64,000 nucleotides of DNA, taken from positions 1 to 64,000 of the forward strand of contig NZ_JAMSLW010000002.1 in assembly GCF_024643285.1 (NCBI RefSeq), given 5' to 3'. The stretch comes from Parapedobacter lycopersici (lineage in GTDB: Bacteria; Bacteroidota; Bacteroidia; Sphingobacteriales; Sphingobacteriaceae). The position numbers and the translations under genes were made by a program. Positions 7,153-15,281 of the stretch are shown piece after piece (positions within the stretch are counted from its first letter, which is position 1; every line of letters starts with the position of its first letter). The notes beneath the pieces were generated by a model. The model was not told the origin of the DNA and did not search any database. It saw only the letters and a list, made by a program, of their open reading frames with translations.

Positions 7153-8460
7153 ATGCAGATGTTAAAGCAAGCACTCCGTAATCTAAAAATAAATGCACTT
7201 AACGAAATGCAGCAGGCTGCCATCCATGCCGCCGACAAGGAAAATCTCATCTTGCTTTCGCCCACAGGTTCGGGAAAGACGTTGGGCTTTTTGCTCCCGC
7301 TGCTTTCTTCATTAAACGCCGATATACCTACTGTCCAGGCAATGATTATTGTGCCTTCGCGGGAGCTTGCCCTGCAGATTGAGCAGGTTTTCCGAACCAT
7401 GGGCAGTGGATTTAAAGTGAATTGCTTTTATGGCGGCCATCCTGTTCCGGTTGAAATCAATAACCTGTCGCAACCACCGGCTGTATTAATCGGCACACCC
7501 GGCCGGTTGGCCCACCACTTGCGCCGCAAGACGTTTGATACGGCTACGGTGAGCACCTTGGTGCTTGATGAGTTTGACAAAGCATTGGAATTTGGTTTTC
7601 AGGAAGATATGGCCTATATCATCAGGCAATTGCCCAATCTCAAAAAACGCGTGCTTACCTCGGCTTCGCCGATGGATGACATCCCGCCGTTTACCGGCAT
7701 CACGAAGCCGACGACGCTGAATTACCTGGCGCACCAAGCTTCGGCCCCCAATCTGACACAAAAGGTGGTCATCACTGAAGCTGCCGATAAGTTGGATACG
7801 CTGTTTGCGCTGATCTGTAAGGTTAGTACGGCGCCGACATTGGTATTCTGCAATCACCGCGAAGCGGTGGAGCGCATCAGCGGCCTCCTGTGGGACAGGC
7901 GGCTGGTGCACGGTATCTTCCATGGCGGAATGGAACAGGACGACCGGGAGCGCACCTTGCTTAAGTTCCGTAATGGCAGCCACCGGATATTGGTTACCAC
8001 CGATCTGGCGTCGCGCGGCTTGGACATTCCCGAAATCGAGCATATAATCCATTACCAGCTACCGCATAACGAGGATGCGTTTCTGCACCGCAACGGACGT
8101 ACGGCGAGGATGCACGCTACGGGCACATCGTACCTGCTCCTTACCCCGGATGAGAACCCCGGCTATTTAACCGAATTCCCCGAAAAAGAAGCGATACCGG
8201 AAAATCCTGCTTTACCCCCGCCAACTAACTGGGCAACGCTTTACATTGCCGCGGGGAAAAAAGAAAAAATAAACAAGGTAGACATCGTGGGGTTATTGCT
8301 AAAAAAAGGCCAATTGGCAAAAGAAGACCTGGGGCTCATCGAGGTATTGGACAGCTCGGCCTATGCAGCGGTAAACCGGGGTCAGATTGAGCGCGTAGCA
8401 CAATTGGTGAGAAACGAAAAAATCAAAGGCAAAAAAATCAAAATAGAAATTTCACGATAA
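7153..8460 (+). CDS. DEAD-box RNA helicase with DbpA-like RNA-binding domain
   Basis: 435-aa RNA helicase. Motifs in order: Q-motif region NEMQQAAI (about 17), motif I SPTGSGKT (about 36-43), Ia PSRELA, Ib TPGR, motif II D-E-F-D instead of D-E-A-D, motif III S-A-S instead of S-A-T, motif V TTDLASRGLD, motif VI HRNGRTAR. The C-terminal 75 residues (TLYIAAGKKEKINKVDIVGLL ... IKGKKIKIE) match the DbpA/CsdA RNA-binding domain, which in DbpA recognises hairpin 92 of 23S rRNA, so a role in large-subunit assembly is likely. The changes in motifs II and III are in positions that couple ATP hydrolysis to unwinding; they may weaken but need not abolish activity. Followed after 18 bp by a DUF1456 gene. 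Confidence 0.88.
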   Translation: MQMLKQALRNLKINALNEMQQAAIHAADKENLILLSPTGSGKTLGFLLPLLSSLNADIPTVQAMIIVPSRELALQIEQVFRTMGSGFKVNCFYGGHPVPVEINNLSQPPAVLIGTPGRLAHHLRRKTFDTATVSTLVLDEFDKALEFGFQEDMAYIIRQLPNLKKRVLTSASPMDDIPPFTGITKPTTLNYLAHQASAPNLTQKVVITEAADKLDTLFALICKVSTAPTLVFCNHREAVERISGLLWDRRLVHGIFHGGMEQDDRERTLLKFRNGSHRILVTTDLASRGLDIPEIEHIIHYQLPHNEDAFLHRNGRTARMHATGTSYLLLTPDENPGYLTEFPEKEAIPENPALPPPTNWATLYIAAGKKEKINKVDIVGLLLKKGQLAKEDLGLIEVLDSSAYAAVNRGQIERVAQLVRNEKIKGKKIKIEISR

Positions 8461-8478
8461 CGGCATTGAATTTATACC

Positions 8479-8706
8479 ATGAGCAACAATGACATCATGA
8501 AAAAACTCCGGGTGGCTTTAAAGTTCACGGACGACGACATCATCGAAGTATTGGCGCTGGCGAATTTCAGGGTAACGAAAACCGAGCTCGGTGCGATATT
8601 CCGGAAAGAAGACCATCCAAATTTCAAACCATGCGGCGATCAGTTGCTCCGCAATTTCTTAAACGGACTGATTATTTACAAGCGTGGCCCCAAACCCCGC
8701 AAGTAA
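8479..8706 (+). CDS. DUF1456 (YehS-like) protein, single repeat
   Basis: 75-aa protein matching one repeat of the DUF1456/YehS family (NND-xxx-LRVAL, FRVTKTELGAIFRKEDHPNFKPCGDQLLRNFLNGLI, K-R-G-P). E. coli YehS has two such repeats in about 156 aa; this gene has only one, so it is either a natural half-length version acting as a dimer or a truncated gene. It begins 18 bp after the helicase stop, suggesting cotranscription. The biochemical role of the family is unknown. Confidence 0.75.
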   Translation: MSNNDIMKKLRVALKFTDDDIIEVLALANFRVTKTELGAIFRKEDHPNFKPCGDQLLRNFLNGLIIYKRGPKPRK

Positions 8707-8846
8707 GTCCGCCAACCTTGCACCCCCTGAAGTTGTCTTTGCCGCGGCCATACAGGCTCCGGTTATCGTAGGGATTGCATCGGGCGTTTTTGGCAGCTTT
8801 GATAGGGAAATAACGGAAGGAACAATTAAAAAAACAAAATATCAAC

Positions 8847-9713
8847 ATGAAAAAAAGAGCAGTTTATTGGTTGGTAGCTGTATTTGCCGTAAGCGTGTTA
8901 AGTGGCTGTGCCGCACCTGAGGATAAGACAGTTTCGATTATTCAACTGACCGATCCGCAGCTCAATTTTTATTCCACTCCTGAATCGTTTGAAAAGGATG
9001 TGACGACTTTCACCAGGGCCATAGCGGCGGCCAACCGGCTCAATCCGGACTTCGTGATTGTTACCGGCGATTTGGTGAACACCCCATTTGATGCGGAACA
9101 GATTAAGGAATACAACCGGATTGGCGGTCTTTTAAAACCGACCATTCCGCTATACAACCTGCCGGGAAACCACGATGTGGGCAATGCACCCACGGCGGAG
9201 GACATCAGCGCCTATAACGAGGCCTTTGGTGCGGATTACTACACGATTGAGCAGGACGGTCTTTTTGCAGTGGTGTTAAATTCGCTGTACCTGCACCATC
9301 CGGAGCATGTAATGGATAAGGCGCGTGACCAAGAAACCTGGCTGGAAGCCAAATTAGCGGAGGCACAGCAGAAAAAAGATAAAAATGTGGTGGTGTTCCT
9401 GCATCACTCGTTGTTCTTAAACCGGTCGGATGAGGCAGATGAATACTTTAATATTCCTACGGAAACACGGATGCGCTACCTTGAGTTATTCAAGAAATAC
9501 GGGGTAAGCCACGTCTTTTCGGGCCATTATCACCGGAATGCGTTTGGGACGTACGACGGCATGGAAATGGTTACCTCCGGTCCGGTTGGCCAGCCGTTGG
9601 GTGACGATCCGTCGGGCCTGCGCATCATCAATATTAGCGGGGGAAACATCCGGCATCAGTATTTTCCGTTGGATTCCCTGCCGGAGGATATTCATTTAGC
9701 GGAGACTAATTAA
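8847..9713 (+). CDS. Calcineurin-like metallophosphoesterase, lipoprotein
   Basis: 288-aa lipoprotein (lipobox L-S-G-C at residues 18-21). The metallophosphoesterase motifs appear in order: D-P-Q (36-38; Gln replaces the usual His of the first D-x-H), V-T-G-D-L, L-P-G-N-H-D, F-L-H-H-S and G-H-Y-H-R. This arrangement is that of CPPED1-like and related phosphodiesterases with a two-metal centre; the Gln at the first motif is also seen in CPPED1-type proteins. Substrate unknown, location periplasm or cell surface. Followed after 32 bp by an exported RidA-like protein in the same direction. Confidence 0.85.
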   Translation: MKKRAVYWLVAVFAVSVLSGCAAPEDKTVSIIQLTDPQLNFYSTPESFEKDVTTFTRAIAAANRLNPDFVIVTGDLVNTPFDAEQIKEYNRIGGLLKPTIPLYNLPGNHDVGNAPTAEDISAYNEAFGADYYTIEQDGLFAVVLNSLYLHHPEHVMDKARDQETWLEAKLAEAQQKKDKNVVVFLHHSLFLNRSDEADEYFNIPTETRMRYLELFKKYGVSHVFSGHYHRNAFGTYDGMEMVTSGPVGQPLGDDPSGLRIINISGGNIRHQYFPLDSLPEDIHLAETN

Positions 9714-9745
9714 TTACACGCGTAAACAATTAACCAATTAAATAA

Positions 9746-10243
9746 ATGAAACGTAGAGAAATCCTGAAAAGTCTGACCGTGCTTCCCTTAGCCGGTGCGG
9801 CGGCGATAGCGCCCGGAAAGGCAGCGGAGGCCCCAACAAAAAAAGAATGGACCCCCAAAAAAGAAGCGATACCATTGCCGGGCTCATCAACTTCCTCTCC
9901 ACTGTCTTCATGTATCCGATCGGGCAACTTGCTGTTTATCTCGGGTATCGGAGGCTGGTATGAGGCACAGCGGAAAGAGCCAGGTGATATCCAGGTTCAA
10001 ATTAAAAGTGCGCTCGAGCGCATGAGGGAACTGCTTGAAAATGCGGGGTCATCTATGGCCAATGTACTGAAGGTACACATGACACTGGCCGATGCCAATA
10101 AGAATATTGGTCCGCTCAACGAGGTATATGGCGATTTTTTCCCGGATCCGAAGCCGGCACGCTCTTATAGTGCGGCAGGGGCAGATCAGATGGGCCGCCT
10201 CGGGGTGCTGGTGCAGATTGATTGCATAGCGTATGTGGATTAG
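9746..10243 (+). CDS. Exported RidA/YjgF-family protein
   Basis: 165 aa. Residues 1-27 form a Tat-like signal (K-R-R-E-I-L-K-S-L, Ala-rich core ending near GKAAEA), unusual because most RidA proteins are cytosolic. The rest is a RidA domain: GNLLFISGIGG, the helix VQIKSALERMRELLENAGSSMANVLKVHMTLAD, and P-A-R-S with the family's substrate-binding Arg. The C-terminal V-E-I-E-A motif is V-Q-I-D-C here, so the Glu used for enamine/imine deamination in RidA is Asp. It could still hydrolyse imines, or bind a small molecule in the periplasm. Paired with the upstream metallophosphoesterase. Confidence 0.8.
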   Translation: MKRREILKSLTVLPLAGAAAIAPGKAAEAPTKKEWTPKKEAIPLPGSSTSSPLSSCIRSGNLLFISGIGGWYEAQRKEPGDIQVQIKSALERMRELLENAGSSMANVLKVHMTLADANKNIGPLNEVYGDFFPDPKPARSYSAAGADQMGRLGVLVQIDCIAYVD

Positions 10244-10285
10244 CACCGCGGCAGTGTGGCGAGCTGCGGCTGGTTAATGCCAATG

Positions 10286-10897
10286 CTATTTTACAACGTT
10301 ATACCTGATATGCGTCACCACGCCTGTTCCGCTTACCTCAACCGGCTCAAGCTTGAGATTCGGTACGCCTTCAAAAAGCCTTGAGCCGGCGCCAATGGTA
10401 ACGGGTACCAGGTGCAGCCATAATTCGTCTATGAGACCAGCCGCCAGATATTGATTGACGGTATTTGCACCGCCCATGATCTTCACGTTTCGACCTCCGG
10501 CCGTTTCCTTCGCCTGGTTCAGTGCGGCTTCGATACCGTCTGTAACAAAATGAAATACCGTTCCGCCTTCCATTGTTATGGGTGGGCGTTCGTTATGGGT
10601 GAGCACAAAAACCGGGGCATGGTACGGCGGATTGTTGCCCCACCACCCTTTCCATGCTGATGTACTTCTCCTATCCTTAGGCCCAAACATATTGCTGCCC
10701 ATGATAAATGCGCCTGCATCAAGAATAGCGGCTATCTCTTTTTTATGCTGATGCTTTTCAGGTTCGGAAAACATCCAGCGATCCAGCAGGTCCGCATCAA
10801 ACCGATCGCCAAATGGCCTTTCAAAACTTTGATTGTGCCCCGCAGCAAAGCCATCAAGGGAAACGGTTAATCCGCTTGTTACTTTTGGTTTTTCCAT
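10286..10897 (-). CDS. Dihydrofolate reductase family protein (RibD C-terminal-like)
   Basis: 203-aa member of the RibD-C/dihydrofolate-reductase superfamily of small NADPH reductases: N-terminal strand VTSGLTVSLDGFAAG, G-A-F-I-M-G-S-N-M-F-G, the central G-G-A-N-T-V-N-Q-Y-L-A-A-G-L-I-D-E-L motif for NADPH binding, and the final G-A-G-S-R-L-F-E segment. Enzymes of this group in Bacteroidota are mostly uncharacterised and not the folate-pathway DHFR. It is convergent with the RidA-like gene. The C-terminal coding end exists a second time as a fragment at 4524-4571. Confidence 0.85.
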   Translation of the reverse strand: MEKPKVTSGLTVSLDGFAAGHNQSFERPFGDRFDADLLDRWMFSEPEKHQHKKEIAAILDAGAFIMGSNMFGPKDRRSTSAWKGWWGNNPPYHAPVFVLTHNERPPITMEGGTVFHFVTDGIEAALNQAKETAGGRNVKIMGGANTVNQYLAAGLIDELWLHLVPVTIGAGSRLFEGVPNLKLEPVEVSGTGVVTHIRYNVVK

Positions 10898-11009
10898 GAT
10901 TAGACATTTTTATTAATGTTTCTTTCAAAGCTAAACAATCTTGTTGATTGTGCTGCCTGCGGCGGGCCGGCTTAATCGTTACCTACCGGATGCGGCCGGA
11001 AGATTAATC

Positions 11010-11041
11010 ATTGACGAATTGCCTATAATTGGTTAGCTTTG
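11010..11041 (+). promoter_or_regulatory. Promoter of the alkaline phosphatase gene
   Basis: ATTG (11010-11013, near-consensus -33) and TAGCTTTG (11034-11041, consensus -7) separated by 20 nt; predicted start about 30 nt before ATG 11077. Confidence 0.6.
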
Positions 11042-11076
11042 GGTAAGGTTAACCATAATATTTATTTCCTATCAGC

Positions 11077-12162
11077 ATGAATAAGCAAGTAATTGGTGTG
11101 ATGATAATCTTGTCATCGTGTTTCGGTATGTCGTTTGGCCAACAAATGAAACAAAAAGTGAAAAAGGCCAAAAATGTCATCGTTATGATTGGCGATGGCA
11201 TGAGCGCGGTGCAGATATATGCGGGTTTGACCGCCAGCAAGGTGCCGTTGAACCTGGAACAATTCAGTTATATTGGGTTTTCAAAAACGAACTCCACCAG
11301 TTACGTTACTGATTCGGGCGCCGGTGCCACGGCAATTTCAACCGGCCACAAAACCAACAATGGTGCAATAGGTGTCGATTCGCTGGATAATCCGGTGCCG
11401 ACGATCCTCGAGATTGCGGAAGCGCATGGGCTGACAACGGGCCTGGTAGCAACGACATCCATTACTGATGCGACGCCGGCTTCGTTTGTGGCTCACCAAC
11501 CGAAGCGGAGCATGCAGCAGGAGATTGCGGCTGATTTCCTGAAATCGGGCGTTGATGTTTTCATCGGTGCGGGCATGACTGATTTTACCGACCGGACTGA
11601 CGGGAGAAACCTGGTTGATGAGCTACGGCAAAACGGGTACCTGGTTGCTACTGACATGGAAGAAATTATCGGTGTTAATGCCGGGAAATTAGCGGGGTTT
11701 TTGCCTGAACGGTCGGTGAAGGAGCGCGGTGACCAGCTTGCGCGAACGGCAATGACTGCGATCAATATCGTTAATCGGAATAAAGATGGGTTTTTCCTGC
11801 TGATTGAAGGGTCAAAAATAGACGACGGCGGCCACGCTAATGATGTGGGTGTGGTGATTGATGAAATGATTGATTTCGACCAGACCATCGGGAAGGTGCT
11901 GGAATTTGCCCGGAAAGATAAACACACCCTGATTGTGATTACGGGCGACCATGAAACCGGCGGACTTACGTTAACAGACGGTGATCTGGCCACGGGCAGG
12001 GTTAAAGCGGAATTCTCCACGGAGGATCACACGGCCGTGATGGTGCCGGTGTTTGCCTATGGCCCCGGCGCGGAGGCGTTTACGGGGATTTACCATAATA
12101 ACACCATCTTTGATAAACTGCTCGCAGCCTTCGGATTCCGCCATCAGAATGAAAAGCAATAA
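11077..12162 (+). CDS. Alkaline phosphatase (PhoA superfamily), exported
   Basis: 361-aa secreted phosphomonoesterase. Signal peptide 1-21 (MNKQVIGVMIILSSCFGMSFG). Catalytic features: I-G-D-G (Asp40, metal ligand), the nucleophile motif T-D-S-G-A-G-A-T-A with Ser80, H-x-N-D region KIDDGGHAND, and the metal-binding G-D-H-E-T-G-G near residue 290. About 100 residues shorter than E. coli PhoA, as in many Bacteroidota homologs lacking the crown insertions. Releases phosphate from organic phosphates in the periplasm. It has its own promoter; no Pho-box could be recognised. Confidence 0.88.
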   Translation: MNKQVIGVMIILSSCFGMSFGQQMKQKVKKAKNVIVMIGDGMSAVQIYAGLTASKVPLNLEQFSYIGFSKTNSTSYVTDSGAGATAISTGHKTNNGAIGVDSLDNPVPTILEIAEAHGLTTGLVATTSITDATPASFVAHQPKRSMQQEIAADFLKSGVDVFIGAGMTDFTDRTDGRNLVDELRQNGYLVATDMEEIIGVNAGKLAGFLPERSVKERGDQLARTAMTAINIVNRNKDGFFLLIEGSKIDDGGHANDVGVVIDEMIDFDQTIGKVLEFARKDKHTLIVITGDHETGGLTLTDGDLATGRVKAEFSTEDHTAVMVPVFAYGPGAEAFTGIYHNNTIFDKLLAAFGFRHQNEKQ

Positions 12163-12245
12163 TGGGACATATACGTAATAGTTGGTTTCAACCTTTCGGA
12201 ATTTAATTGCATATATGCCGCGGACTCTTATTTATAACTAAAAAA

Positions 12246-13037
12246 ATGAAAATAGCACTGGCAACCCCTCCTCTTCCCACATCACTGGCACATGGGCTGC
12301 TGTTATTAGACCAGTTGGTTTCGGACGCCGCGTTACAGCGGGCGGAAATGGTGTGCTTTCCGGAGTCTTTTTTGCCGGGATATATAGGTATGGGGTATCC
12401 GCCCGAAGACCGTACGGAACAGGCTTTACGGGATGCGTTAGCCCGTGCGGCCGACATCGCCAGGAAACACCGGATTGCCGTGATTTTGCCGATGGACGGT
12501 TTTATCGGGGGTCAAATCCATAACCTGGTGTATGTGCTGTCAGCTGAGGGTGAGGTATTGGGATACCAAACGAAAAACCAATTGGACCCGAGTGAGGATG
12601 GGTTTTGGACAGCAGGTGAAAAACGGCAGCTGTTTGAAATAAATGGACTGAAATTCGGGATTACCATTTGCCACGAAGGCTTCCGTTATCCGGAATCTGT
12701 GCGTTGGTGTGCGTACAATGGGGCGCATTTGGTGTTTCATCCGCATTTTGCGGGAAGTAATGACCATGGGCAAGCCTGCAAAACGTTTGGGGCGTTTGAA
12801 AACCCGTATTATGAAAAGGCGATGATGATGCGGGCGCTGGAAAATACGATCTATTTTGCCAGTGTAAATTATGCTTCGAAATACCAGGAATCGGCGTCGG
12901 CGGTTATTGCCCCGGATGGTTCCTGCATCGGGTACCAGCCATATGGCGAGCCTGGTGTTCTGGTTGTGGATATTGACCCGGAGAAAGCCTCAGGAAGGCT
13001 GGCGAAGCGGTTTAAACCTCAGTTATTGCAGTATTGA
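12246..13037 (+). CDS. Carbon-nitrogen hydrolase (nitrilase superfamily)
   Basis: 263-aa nitrilase-superfamily amidase. ATG 12246 was preferred to 12207 because the domain begins immediately (MKIALATPP). The Glu-Lys-Cys triad is complete: Glu40 in C-F-P-E-S-F, Lys110 in Y-Q-T-K-N-Q-L and Cys142 in I-T-I-C-H-E-G-F-R-Y-P-E. Late motifs N-T-I-Y-F-A-S-V-N-Y-A and G-S-C-I-G-Y-Q-P support the fold. Substrate unknown; these enzymes hydrolyse amides or carbamoyl groups. It is downstream of and codirectional with the alkaline phosphatase (83-bp gap), and convergent with the toxin-antitoxin pair. Confidence 0.85.
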   Translation: MKIALATPPLPTSLAHGLLLLDQLVSDAALQRAEMVCFPESFLPGYIGMGYPPEDRTEQALRDALARAADIARKHRIAVILPMDGFIGGQIHNLVYVLSAEGEVLGYQTKNQLDPSEDGFWTAGEKRQLFEINGLKFGITICHEGFRYPESVRWCAYNGAHLVFHPHFAGSNDHGQACKTFGAFENPYYEKAMMMRALENTIYFASVNYASKYQESASAVIAPDGSCIGYQPYGEPGVLVVDIDPEKASGRLAKRFKPQLLQY

Positions 13038-13061
13038 TCAATAAACATCCGCTATCGGATA

Positions 13062-13352
13062 TCAAGTAAACATCGGCTCCTGCCGATTATCCCAGAAACA
13101 AATGATAGTGACGGTTTGGTCGTTTACCTTGTACAGCAGGGAACAGTTTTTATGGATGATACATTTCCGGACCCGGGTTTCTTTAACAATAACGGGGTAT
13201 AAGAACGGAGTGATGCTTAAGGTGGTTAATGCTTTGGAAATCCGATCTTCAAATTTTTGTACAAAGTGGATTCCCCAACGCTGCTGTAGTTGTAAAGATA
13301 ATGCATCATAAGTATCTTCCGCCTCGGGAGTAAATCTGAGGGTATAAGACAT
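13062..13352 (-). CDS. RelE/ParE superfamily toxin
   Basis: 96-aa protein with the RelE/ParE fold pattern: N-terminal strand-helix (SYTLRFTPEAEDTYDALSLQLQQRWG), the helix KFEDRISKALTTLSITPFLYPVI, then V-R-K-C-I-I-H-K-N-C-S-L-L-Y-K-V and a final V-T-I-I-C-F-W-D-N-R strand; this matches the Bacteroidota ParE-like group. Expected to be a DNA-gyrase inhibitor or ribosome-dependent mRNase; the sequence does not decide. The partner antitoxin is encoded 43 bp upstream in the same operon. Confidence 0.8.
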   Translation of the reverse strand: MSYTLRFTPEAEDTYDALSLQLQQRWGIHFVQKFEDRISKALTTLSITPFLYPVIVKETRVRKCIIHKNCSLLYKVNDQTVTIICFWDNRQEPMFT

Positions 13353-13395
13353 TAATTAGTGTAGATTTAGTTTAGGTTGCTCGTATTTTGGCTAG

Positions 13396-13605
13396 TTAAC
13401 GTTTCAGAAAATGCTTCTCCTTAAACGTTTCTAATCCAATAGTTTTTCCTTCAGAAGCCTGCTCCAGCCCTTTGTTAATACTTTCTGTTACATGATCTGG
13501 CAAGCTACTGGATTGTGATTCAAAAGGCACCTTTAACGCTTTAAGCATCGATTTAACGGTTTTGAGCTGTTCAGCATTTTCAGGATGTATTGTAATTGCT
13601 TCCAT
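13396..13605 (-). CDS. Antitoxin, DUF2683-like
   Basis: 69-aa acidic-basic small protein (MEAITIHPENAEQLKTVKSM, then LKALKVPFE...). The N-terminal strand-helix and the flexible, charged C-terminus (LETFKEKHFLKR) are those of the short antitoxins that precede ParE-like toxins in Bacteroidota. It is first in the operon, as in most type II systems, and probably neutralises the toxin at 13062-13352 and represses the promoter directly upstream. Family assignment rests on context and overall pattern. Confidence 0.75.
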   Translation of the reverse strand: MEAITIHPENAEQLKTVKSMLKALKVPFESQSSSLPDHVTESINKGLEQASEGKTIGLETFKEKHFLKR

Positions 13606-13623
13606 TTTTCAACTGCTACAATA

Positions 13624-13631
13624 CAAAACTA
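13624..13631 (-). promoter_or_regulatory. Promoter -7 element of the toxin-antitoxin operon
   Basis: On the minus strand TAGTTTTG, an exact TAnnTTTG match, 18 nt before the antitoxin start at 13605. Confidence 0.6.
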
Positions 13632-13910
13632 ATAAAAATTAACACAGGTATCCTAATCTGCTCCTTGATTTCTGTTTGATAAACAGCCTACTAAACGTAT
13701 TTATCCATGTATGGGACCGGCCGCAGACCGTTTTCTTGCAGTTAGCCGGCACACAATATTGGTTTAACGCTTGGGTGACTGATATAGCATCTAATGTACT
13801 CAAATATTGAATAGCGCCGTATTAGGTGCCTTGCGAGAAATTCTTTGGGCAGACCGGGTTATTTCTACCTGCTATCCTTGCATTTCAGACAGCTGAAGGA
13901 GTTTTTCTAC

Positions 13911-14024
13911 ATGACTTACCATGGAGTCACCGGGCTGTCTGTGTTGAAAGTCAATAGTATTTTTGGTATACTGGTTGTACTGATTTCATTGGCTTTTGTG
14001 CTGTTCCTAAAGTCGCAGCAATAA
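13911..14024 (+). CDS. Candidate 37-aa single-pass membrane protein
   Basis: ATG 13911 is preceded by AAGGAG (13896-13901) at 9-nt spacing, an unusually good Shine-Dalgarno for this phylum. The peptide is MTYHGVTGLSVLKVNS followed by one clear transmembrane helix (IFGILVVLISLAFVLFL) and a KSQQ tail. It may be a real small membrane protein or the end of a lost one. The remaining sequence between 13632 and 13910 shows nothing recognisable. Confidence 0.35.
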   Translation: MTYHGVTGLSVLKVNSIFGILVVLISLAFVLFLKSQQ

Positions 14025-14098
14025 AAGTATCTTTGAAAAGCTGCATCTTCCCACGGTGTGAAACTGATCGCAGGAAGATGCCGTAATTTTGATATTAG

Positions 14099-14302
14099 AT
14101 GTATCCTTACCACAATAAAATAAAGCAGCGGATAAAAAACGGGGAGCTGGTAAAGTTTGAGTTTGTTGAAAAATACAAAAACATCAGCCCTTGTTTGCTC
14201 CTCTATTTCAGTACGGAGCCTTACATAAGGCCGATAAGGGCCCATCGGTTCGAAGCGTATGACTTATTGCTGAAGACGGTGAAAAACGTATCCGGCAAAT
14301 AG
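14099..14302 (+). CDS. Small conserved hypothetical protein
   Basis: 67-aa basic protein (MYPYHNKIKQRIKNGELVKF, EFVEKYKNISPCLLLYFSTE, PYIRPIRAHRF...). Its even composition, aromatic-rich strand pattern and the P-Y-I-R-P-I-R-x-H-R-F motif look like a real small domain that I recall among Bacteroidota hypothetical proteins, without known function. Preferred over the opposite-strand frame in the same place, which is Arg/Thr-biased noise. Convergent with the DUF2911 gene. Confidence 0.6.
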   Translation: MYPYHNKIKQRIKNGELVKFEFVEKYKNISPCLLLYFSTEPYIRPIRAHRFEAYDLLLKTVKNVSGK

Positions 14303-14343
14303 CCCGAGCCCGTACAAGCCTGTTAAATTATTTACACTCCCCC

Positions 14344-15192
14344 CTATTGCTGCGCTTCGGCAATTACCTGACCATTCAGCTTTACGTATTCCGGATTGTT
14401 CTGCTGTTTGGCAATCTCGATACCCTGTGTTGCGGTTGCAACGGCACCAGCTTTATCGCCTGCCTTGATTTGGATCCGTGCCTTCCAATACTTAATATAG
14501 GGAACGGGTGCTGACGCTTTATCGGCTTCATTTACCCATTCAAGCGCCTTTTGAATATCTTTATTATTGGTATAGTAATATTGGGCCGCCAGGAAAAATG
14601 GTTTTGTTTCTCCCTTCATGGCCTGGTCTATTGAAGCCATTATCTCGGCATCCTGATCGACTGTCAGATCAAAACTGATTTTTATTTTTTCCCACGCGAT
14701 ATCCAGCTTTGCACTTTGGGGCTGCACATCGGAAAAGGATATCGTAAATGTTTCGGTGGCTTTATCCAGCTGCTCGGGCTTTACCTCAAAGCGGAATAGG
14801 TCTTCGCCTTGGTTATACGCATATGCGCCCCATTGTTGACTGTTTTTACTGAAGATGATGGTCCAGCGATCTTCCCCTGGTATTGTCAGTAATCCGTAGG
14901 TCCCGGCATCCACCTGACTGCCGGCTACCGTGACGGGGGTATCAAACGTAATGCTTGGAATGCCGTTAGCGCCGGTGCGCCACACTTCACCGTATGGTGC
15001 CAGATCCGTAAATACAGCTCTGCCGTTGGTATTCGGGCGGCTGTACGTAAGCGTTATGGTACTGATGCCCAAGCTCTGGATCACCGTCTGGGAACTGCTG
15101 GCCGGTGGTAATTTCAGCTGCGCCGCTACGGGCTGCCCGCCTACGGTGACTGCAACGGCAATCATTGCCGCGATAATTAGTGGTTTTTTCAT
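14344..15192 (-). CDS. DUF2911 domain protein, exported
   Basis: 282-aa secreted protein. ATG at 15192 gives a clean signal peptide (MKKPLIIAAMIAVAVTVGGQ, PVAAQ) and was preferred to the upstream ATG at 15231. The DUF2911 domain occupies about residues 30-165: T-L-T-Y-S-R-P-N-T-N-G-R, Y-G-E-V-W-R-T-G-A-N, D-A-G-T-Y-G-L-L-T-I-P, W-T-I-I-F-S-K-N. The C-terminal 80 residues form helical hairpins resembling TPR units (QYYYTNNKDIQKALEWVNEA, YWKARIQIKAGDKAGAVATA). Function unknown; the family is widespread in Bacteroidota periplasms. Confidence 0.85.
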   Translation of the reverse strand: MKKPLIIAAMIAVAVTVGGQPVAAQLKLPPASSSQTVIQSLGISTITLTYSRPNTNGRAVFTDLAPYGEVWRTGANGIPSITFDTPVTVAGSQVDAGTYGLLTIPGEDRWTIIFSKNSQQWGAYAYNQGEDLFRFEVKPEQLDKATETFTISFSDVQPQSAKLDIAWEKIKISFDLTVDQDAEIMASIDQAMKGETKPFFLAAQYYYTNNKDIQKALEWVNEADKASAPVPYIKYWKARIQIKAGDKAGAVATATQGIEIAKQQNNPEYVKLNGQVIAEAQQ

Positions 15193-15281
15193 AGGTCCGA
15201 AGCTAACGAATATCGTTAAGCAACCAGCCACGCTACGGAAAAATTACAATACGGGTATTGTAATGGTCAGCGGCCTCAGTT

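Noticed and set aside
8684-8920. 78-aa plus-strand frame crossing the DUF1456 end and the phosphoesterase start.
   Set aside because: Overlaps two well-supported genes in another frame and has no domain.
13048-13061. Small inverted repeat ATCCG-CTAT-CGGAT between the nitrilase and toxin genes.
   Set aside because: Only 5-bp arms and no T-run; too weak to call a terminator.
13916-14245. 109-aa minus-strand frame opposite the small proteins.
   Set aside because: Composition is atypical; the plus-strand 67-aa frame has the more protein-like sequence.
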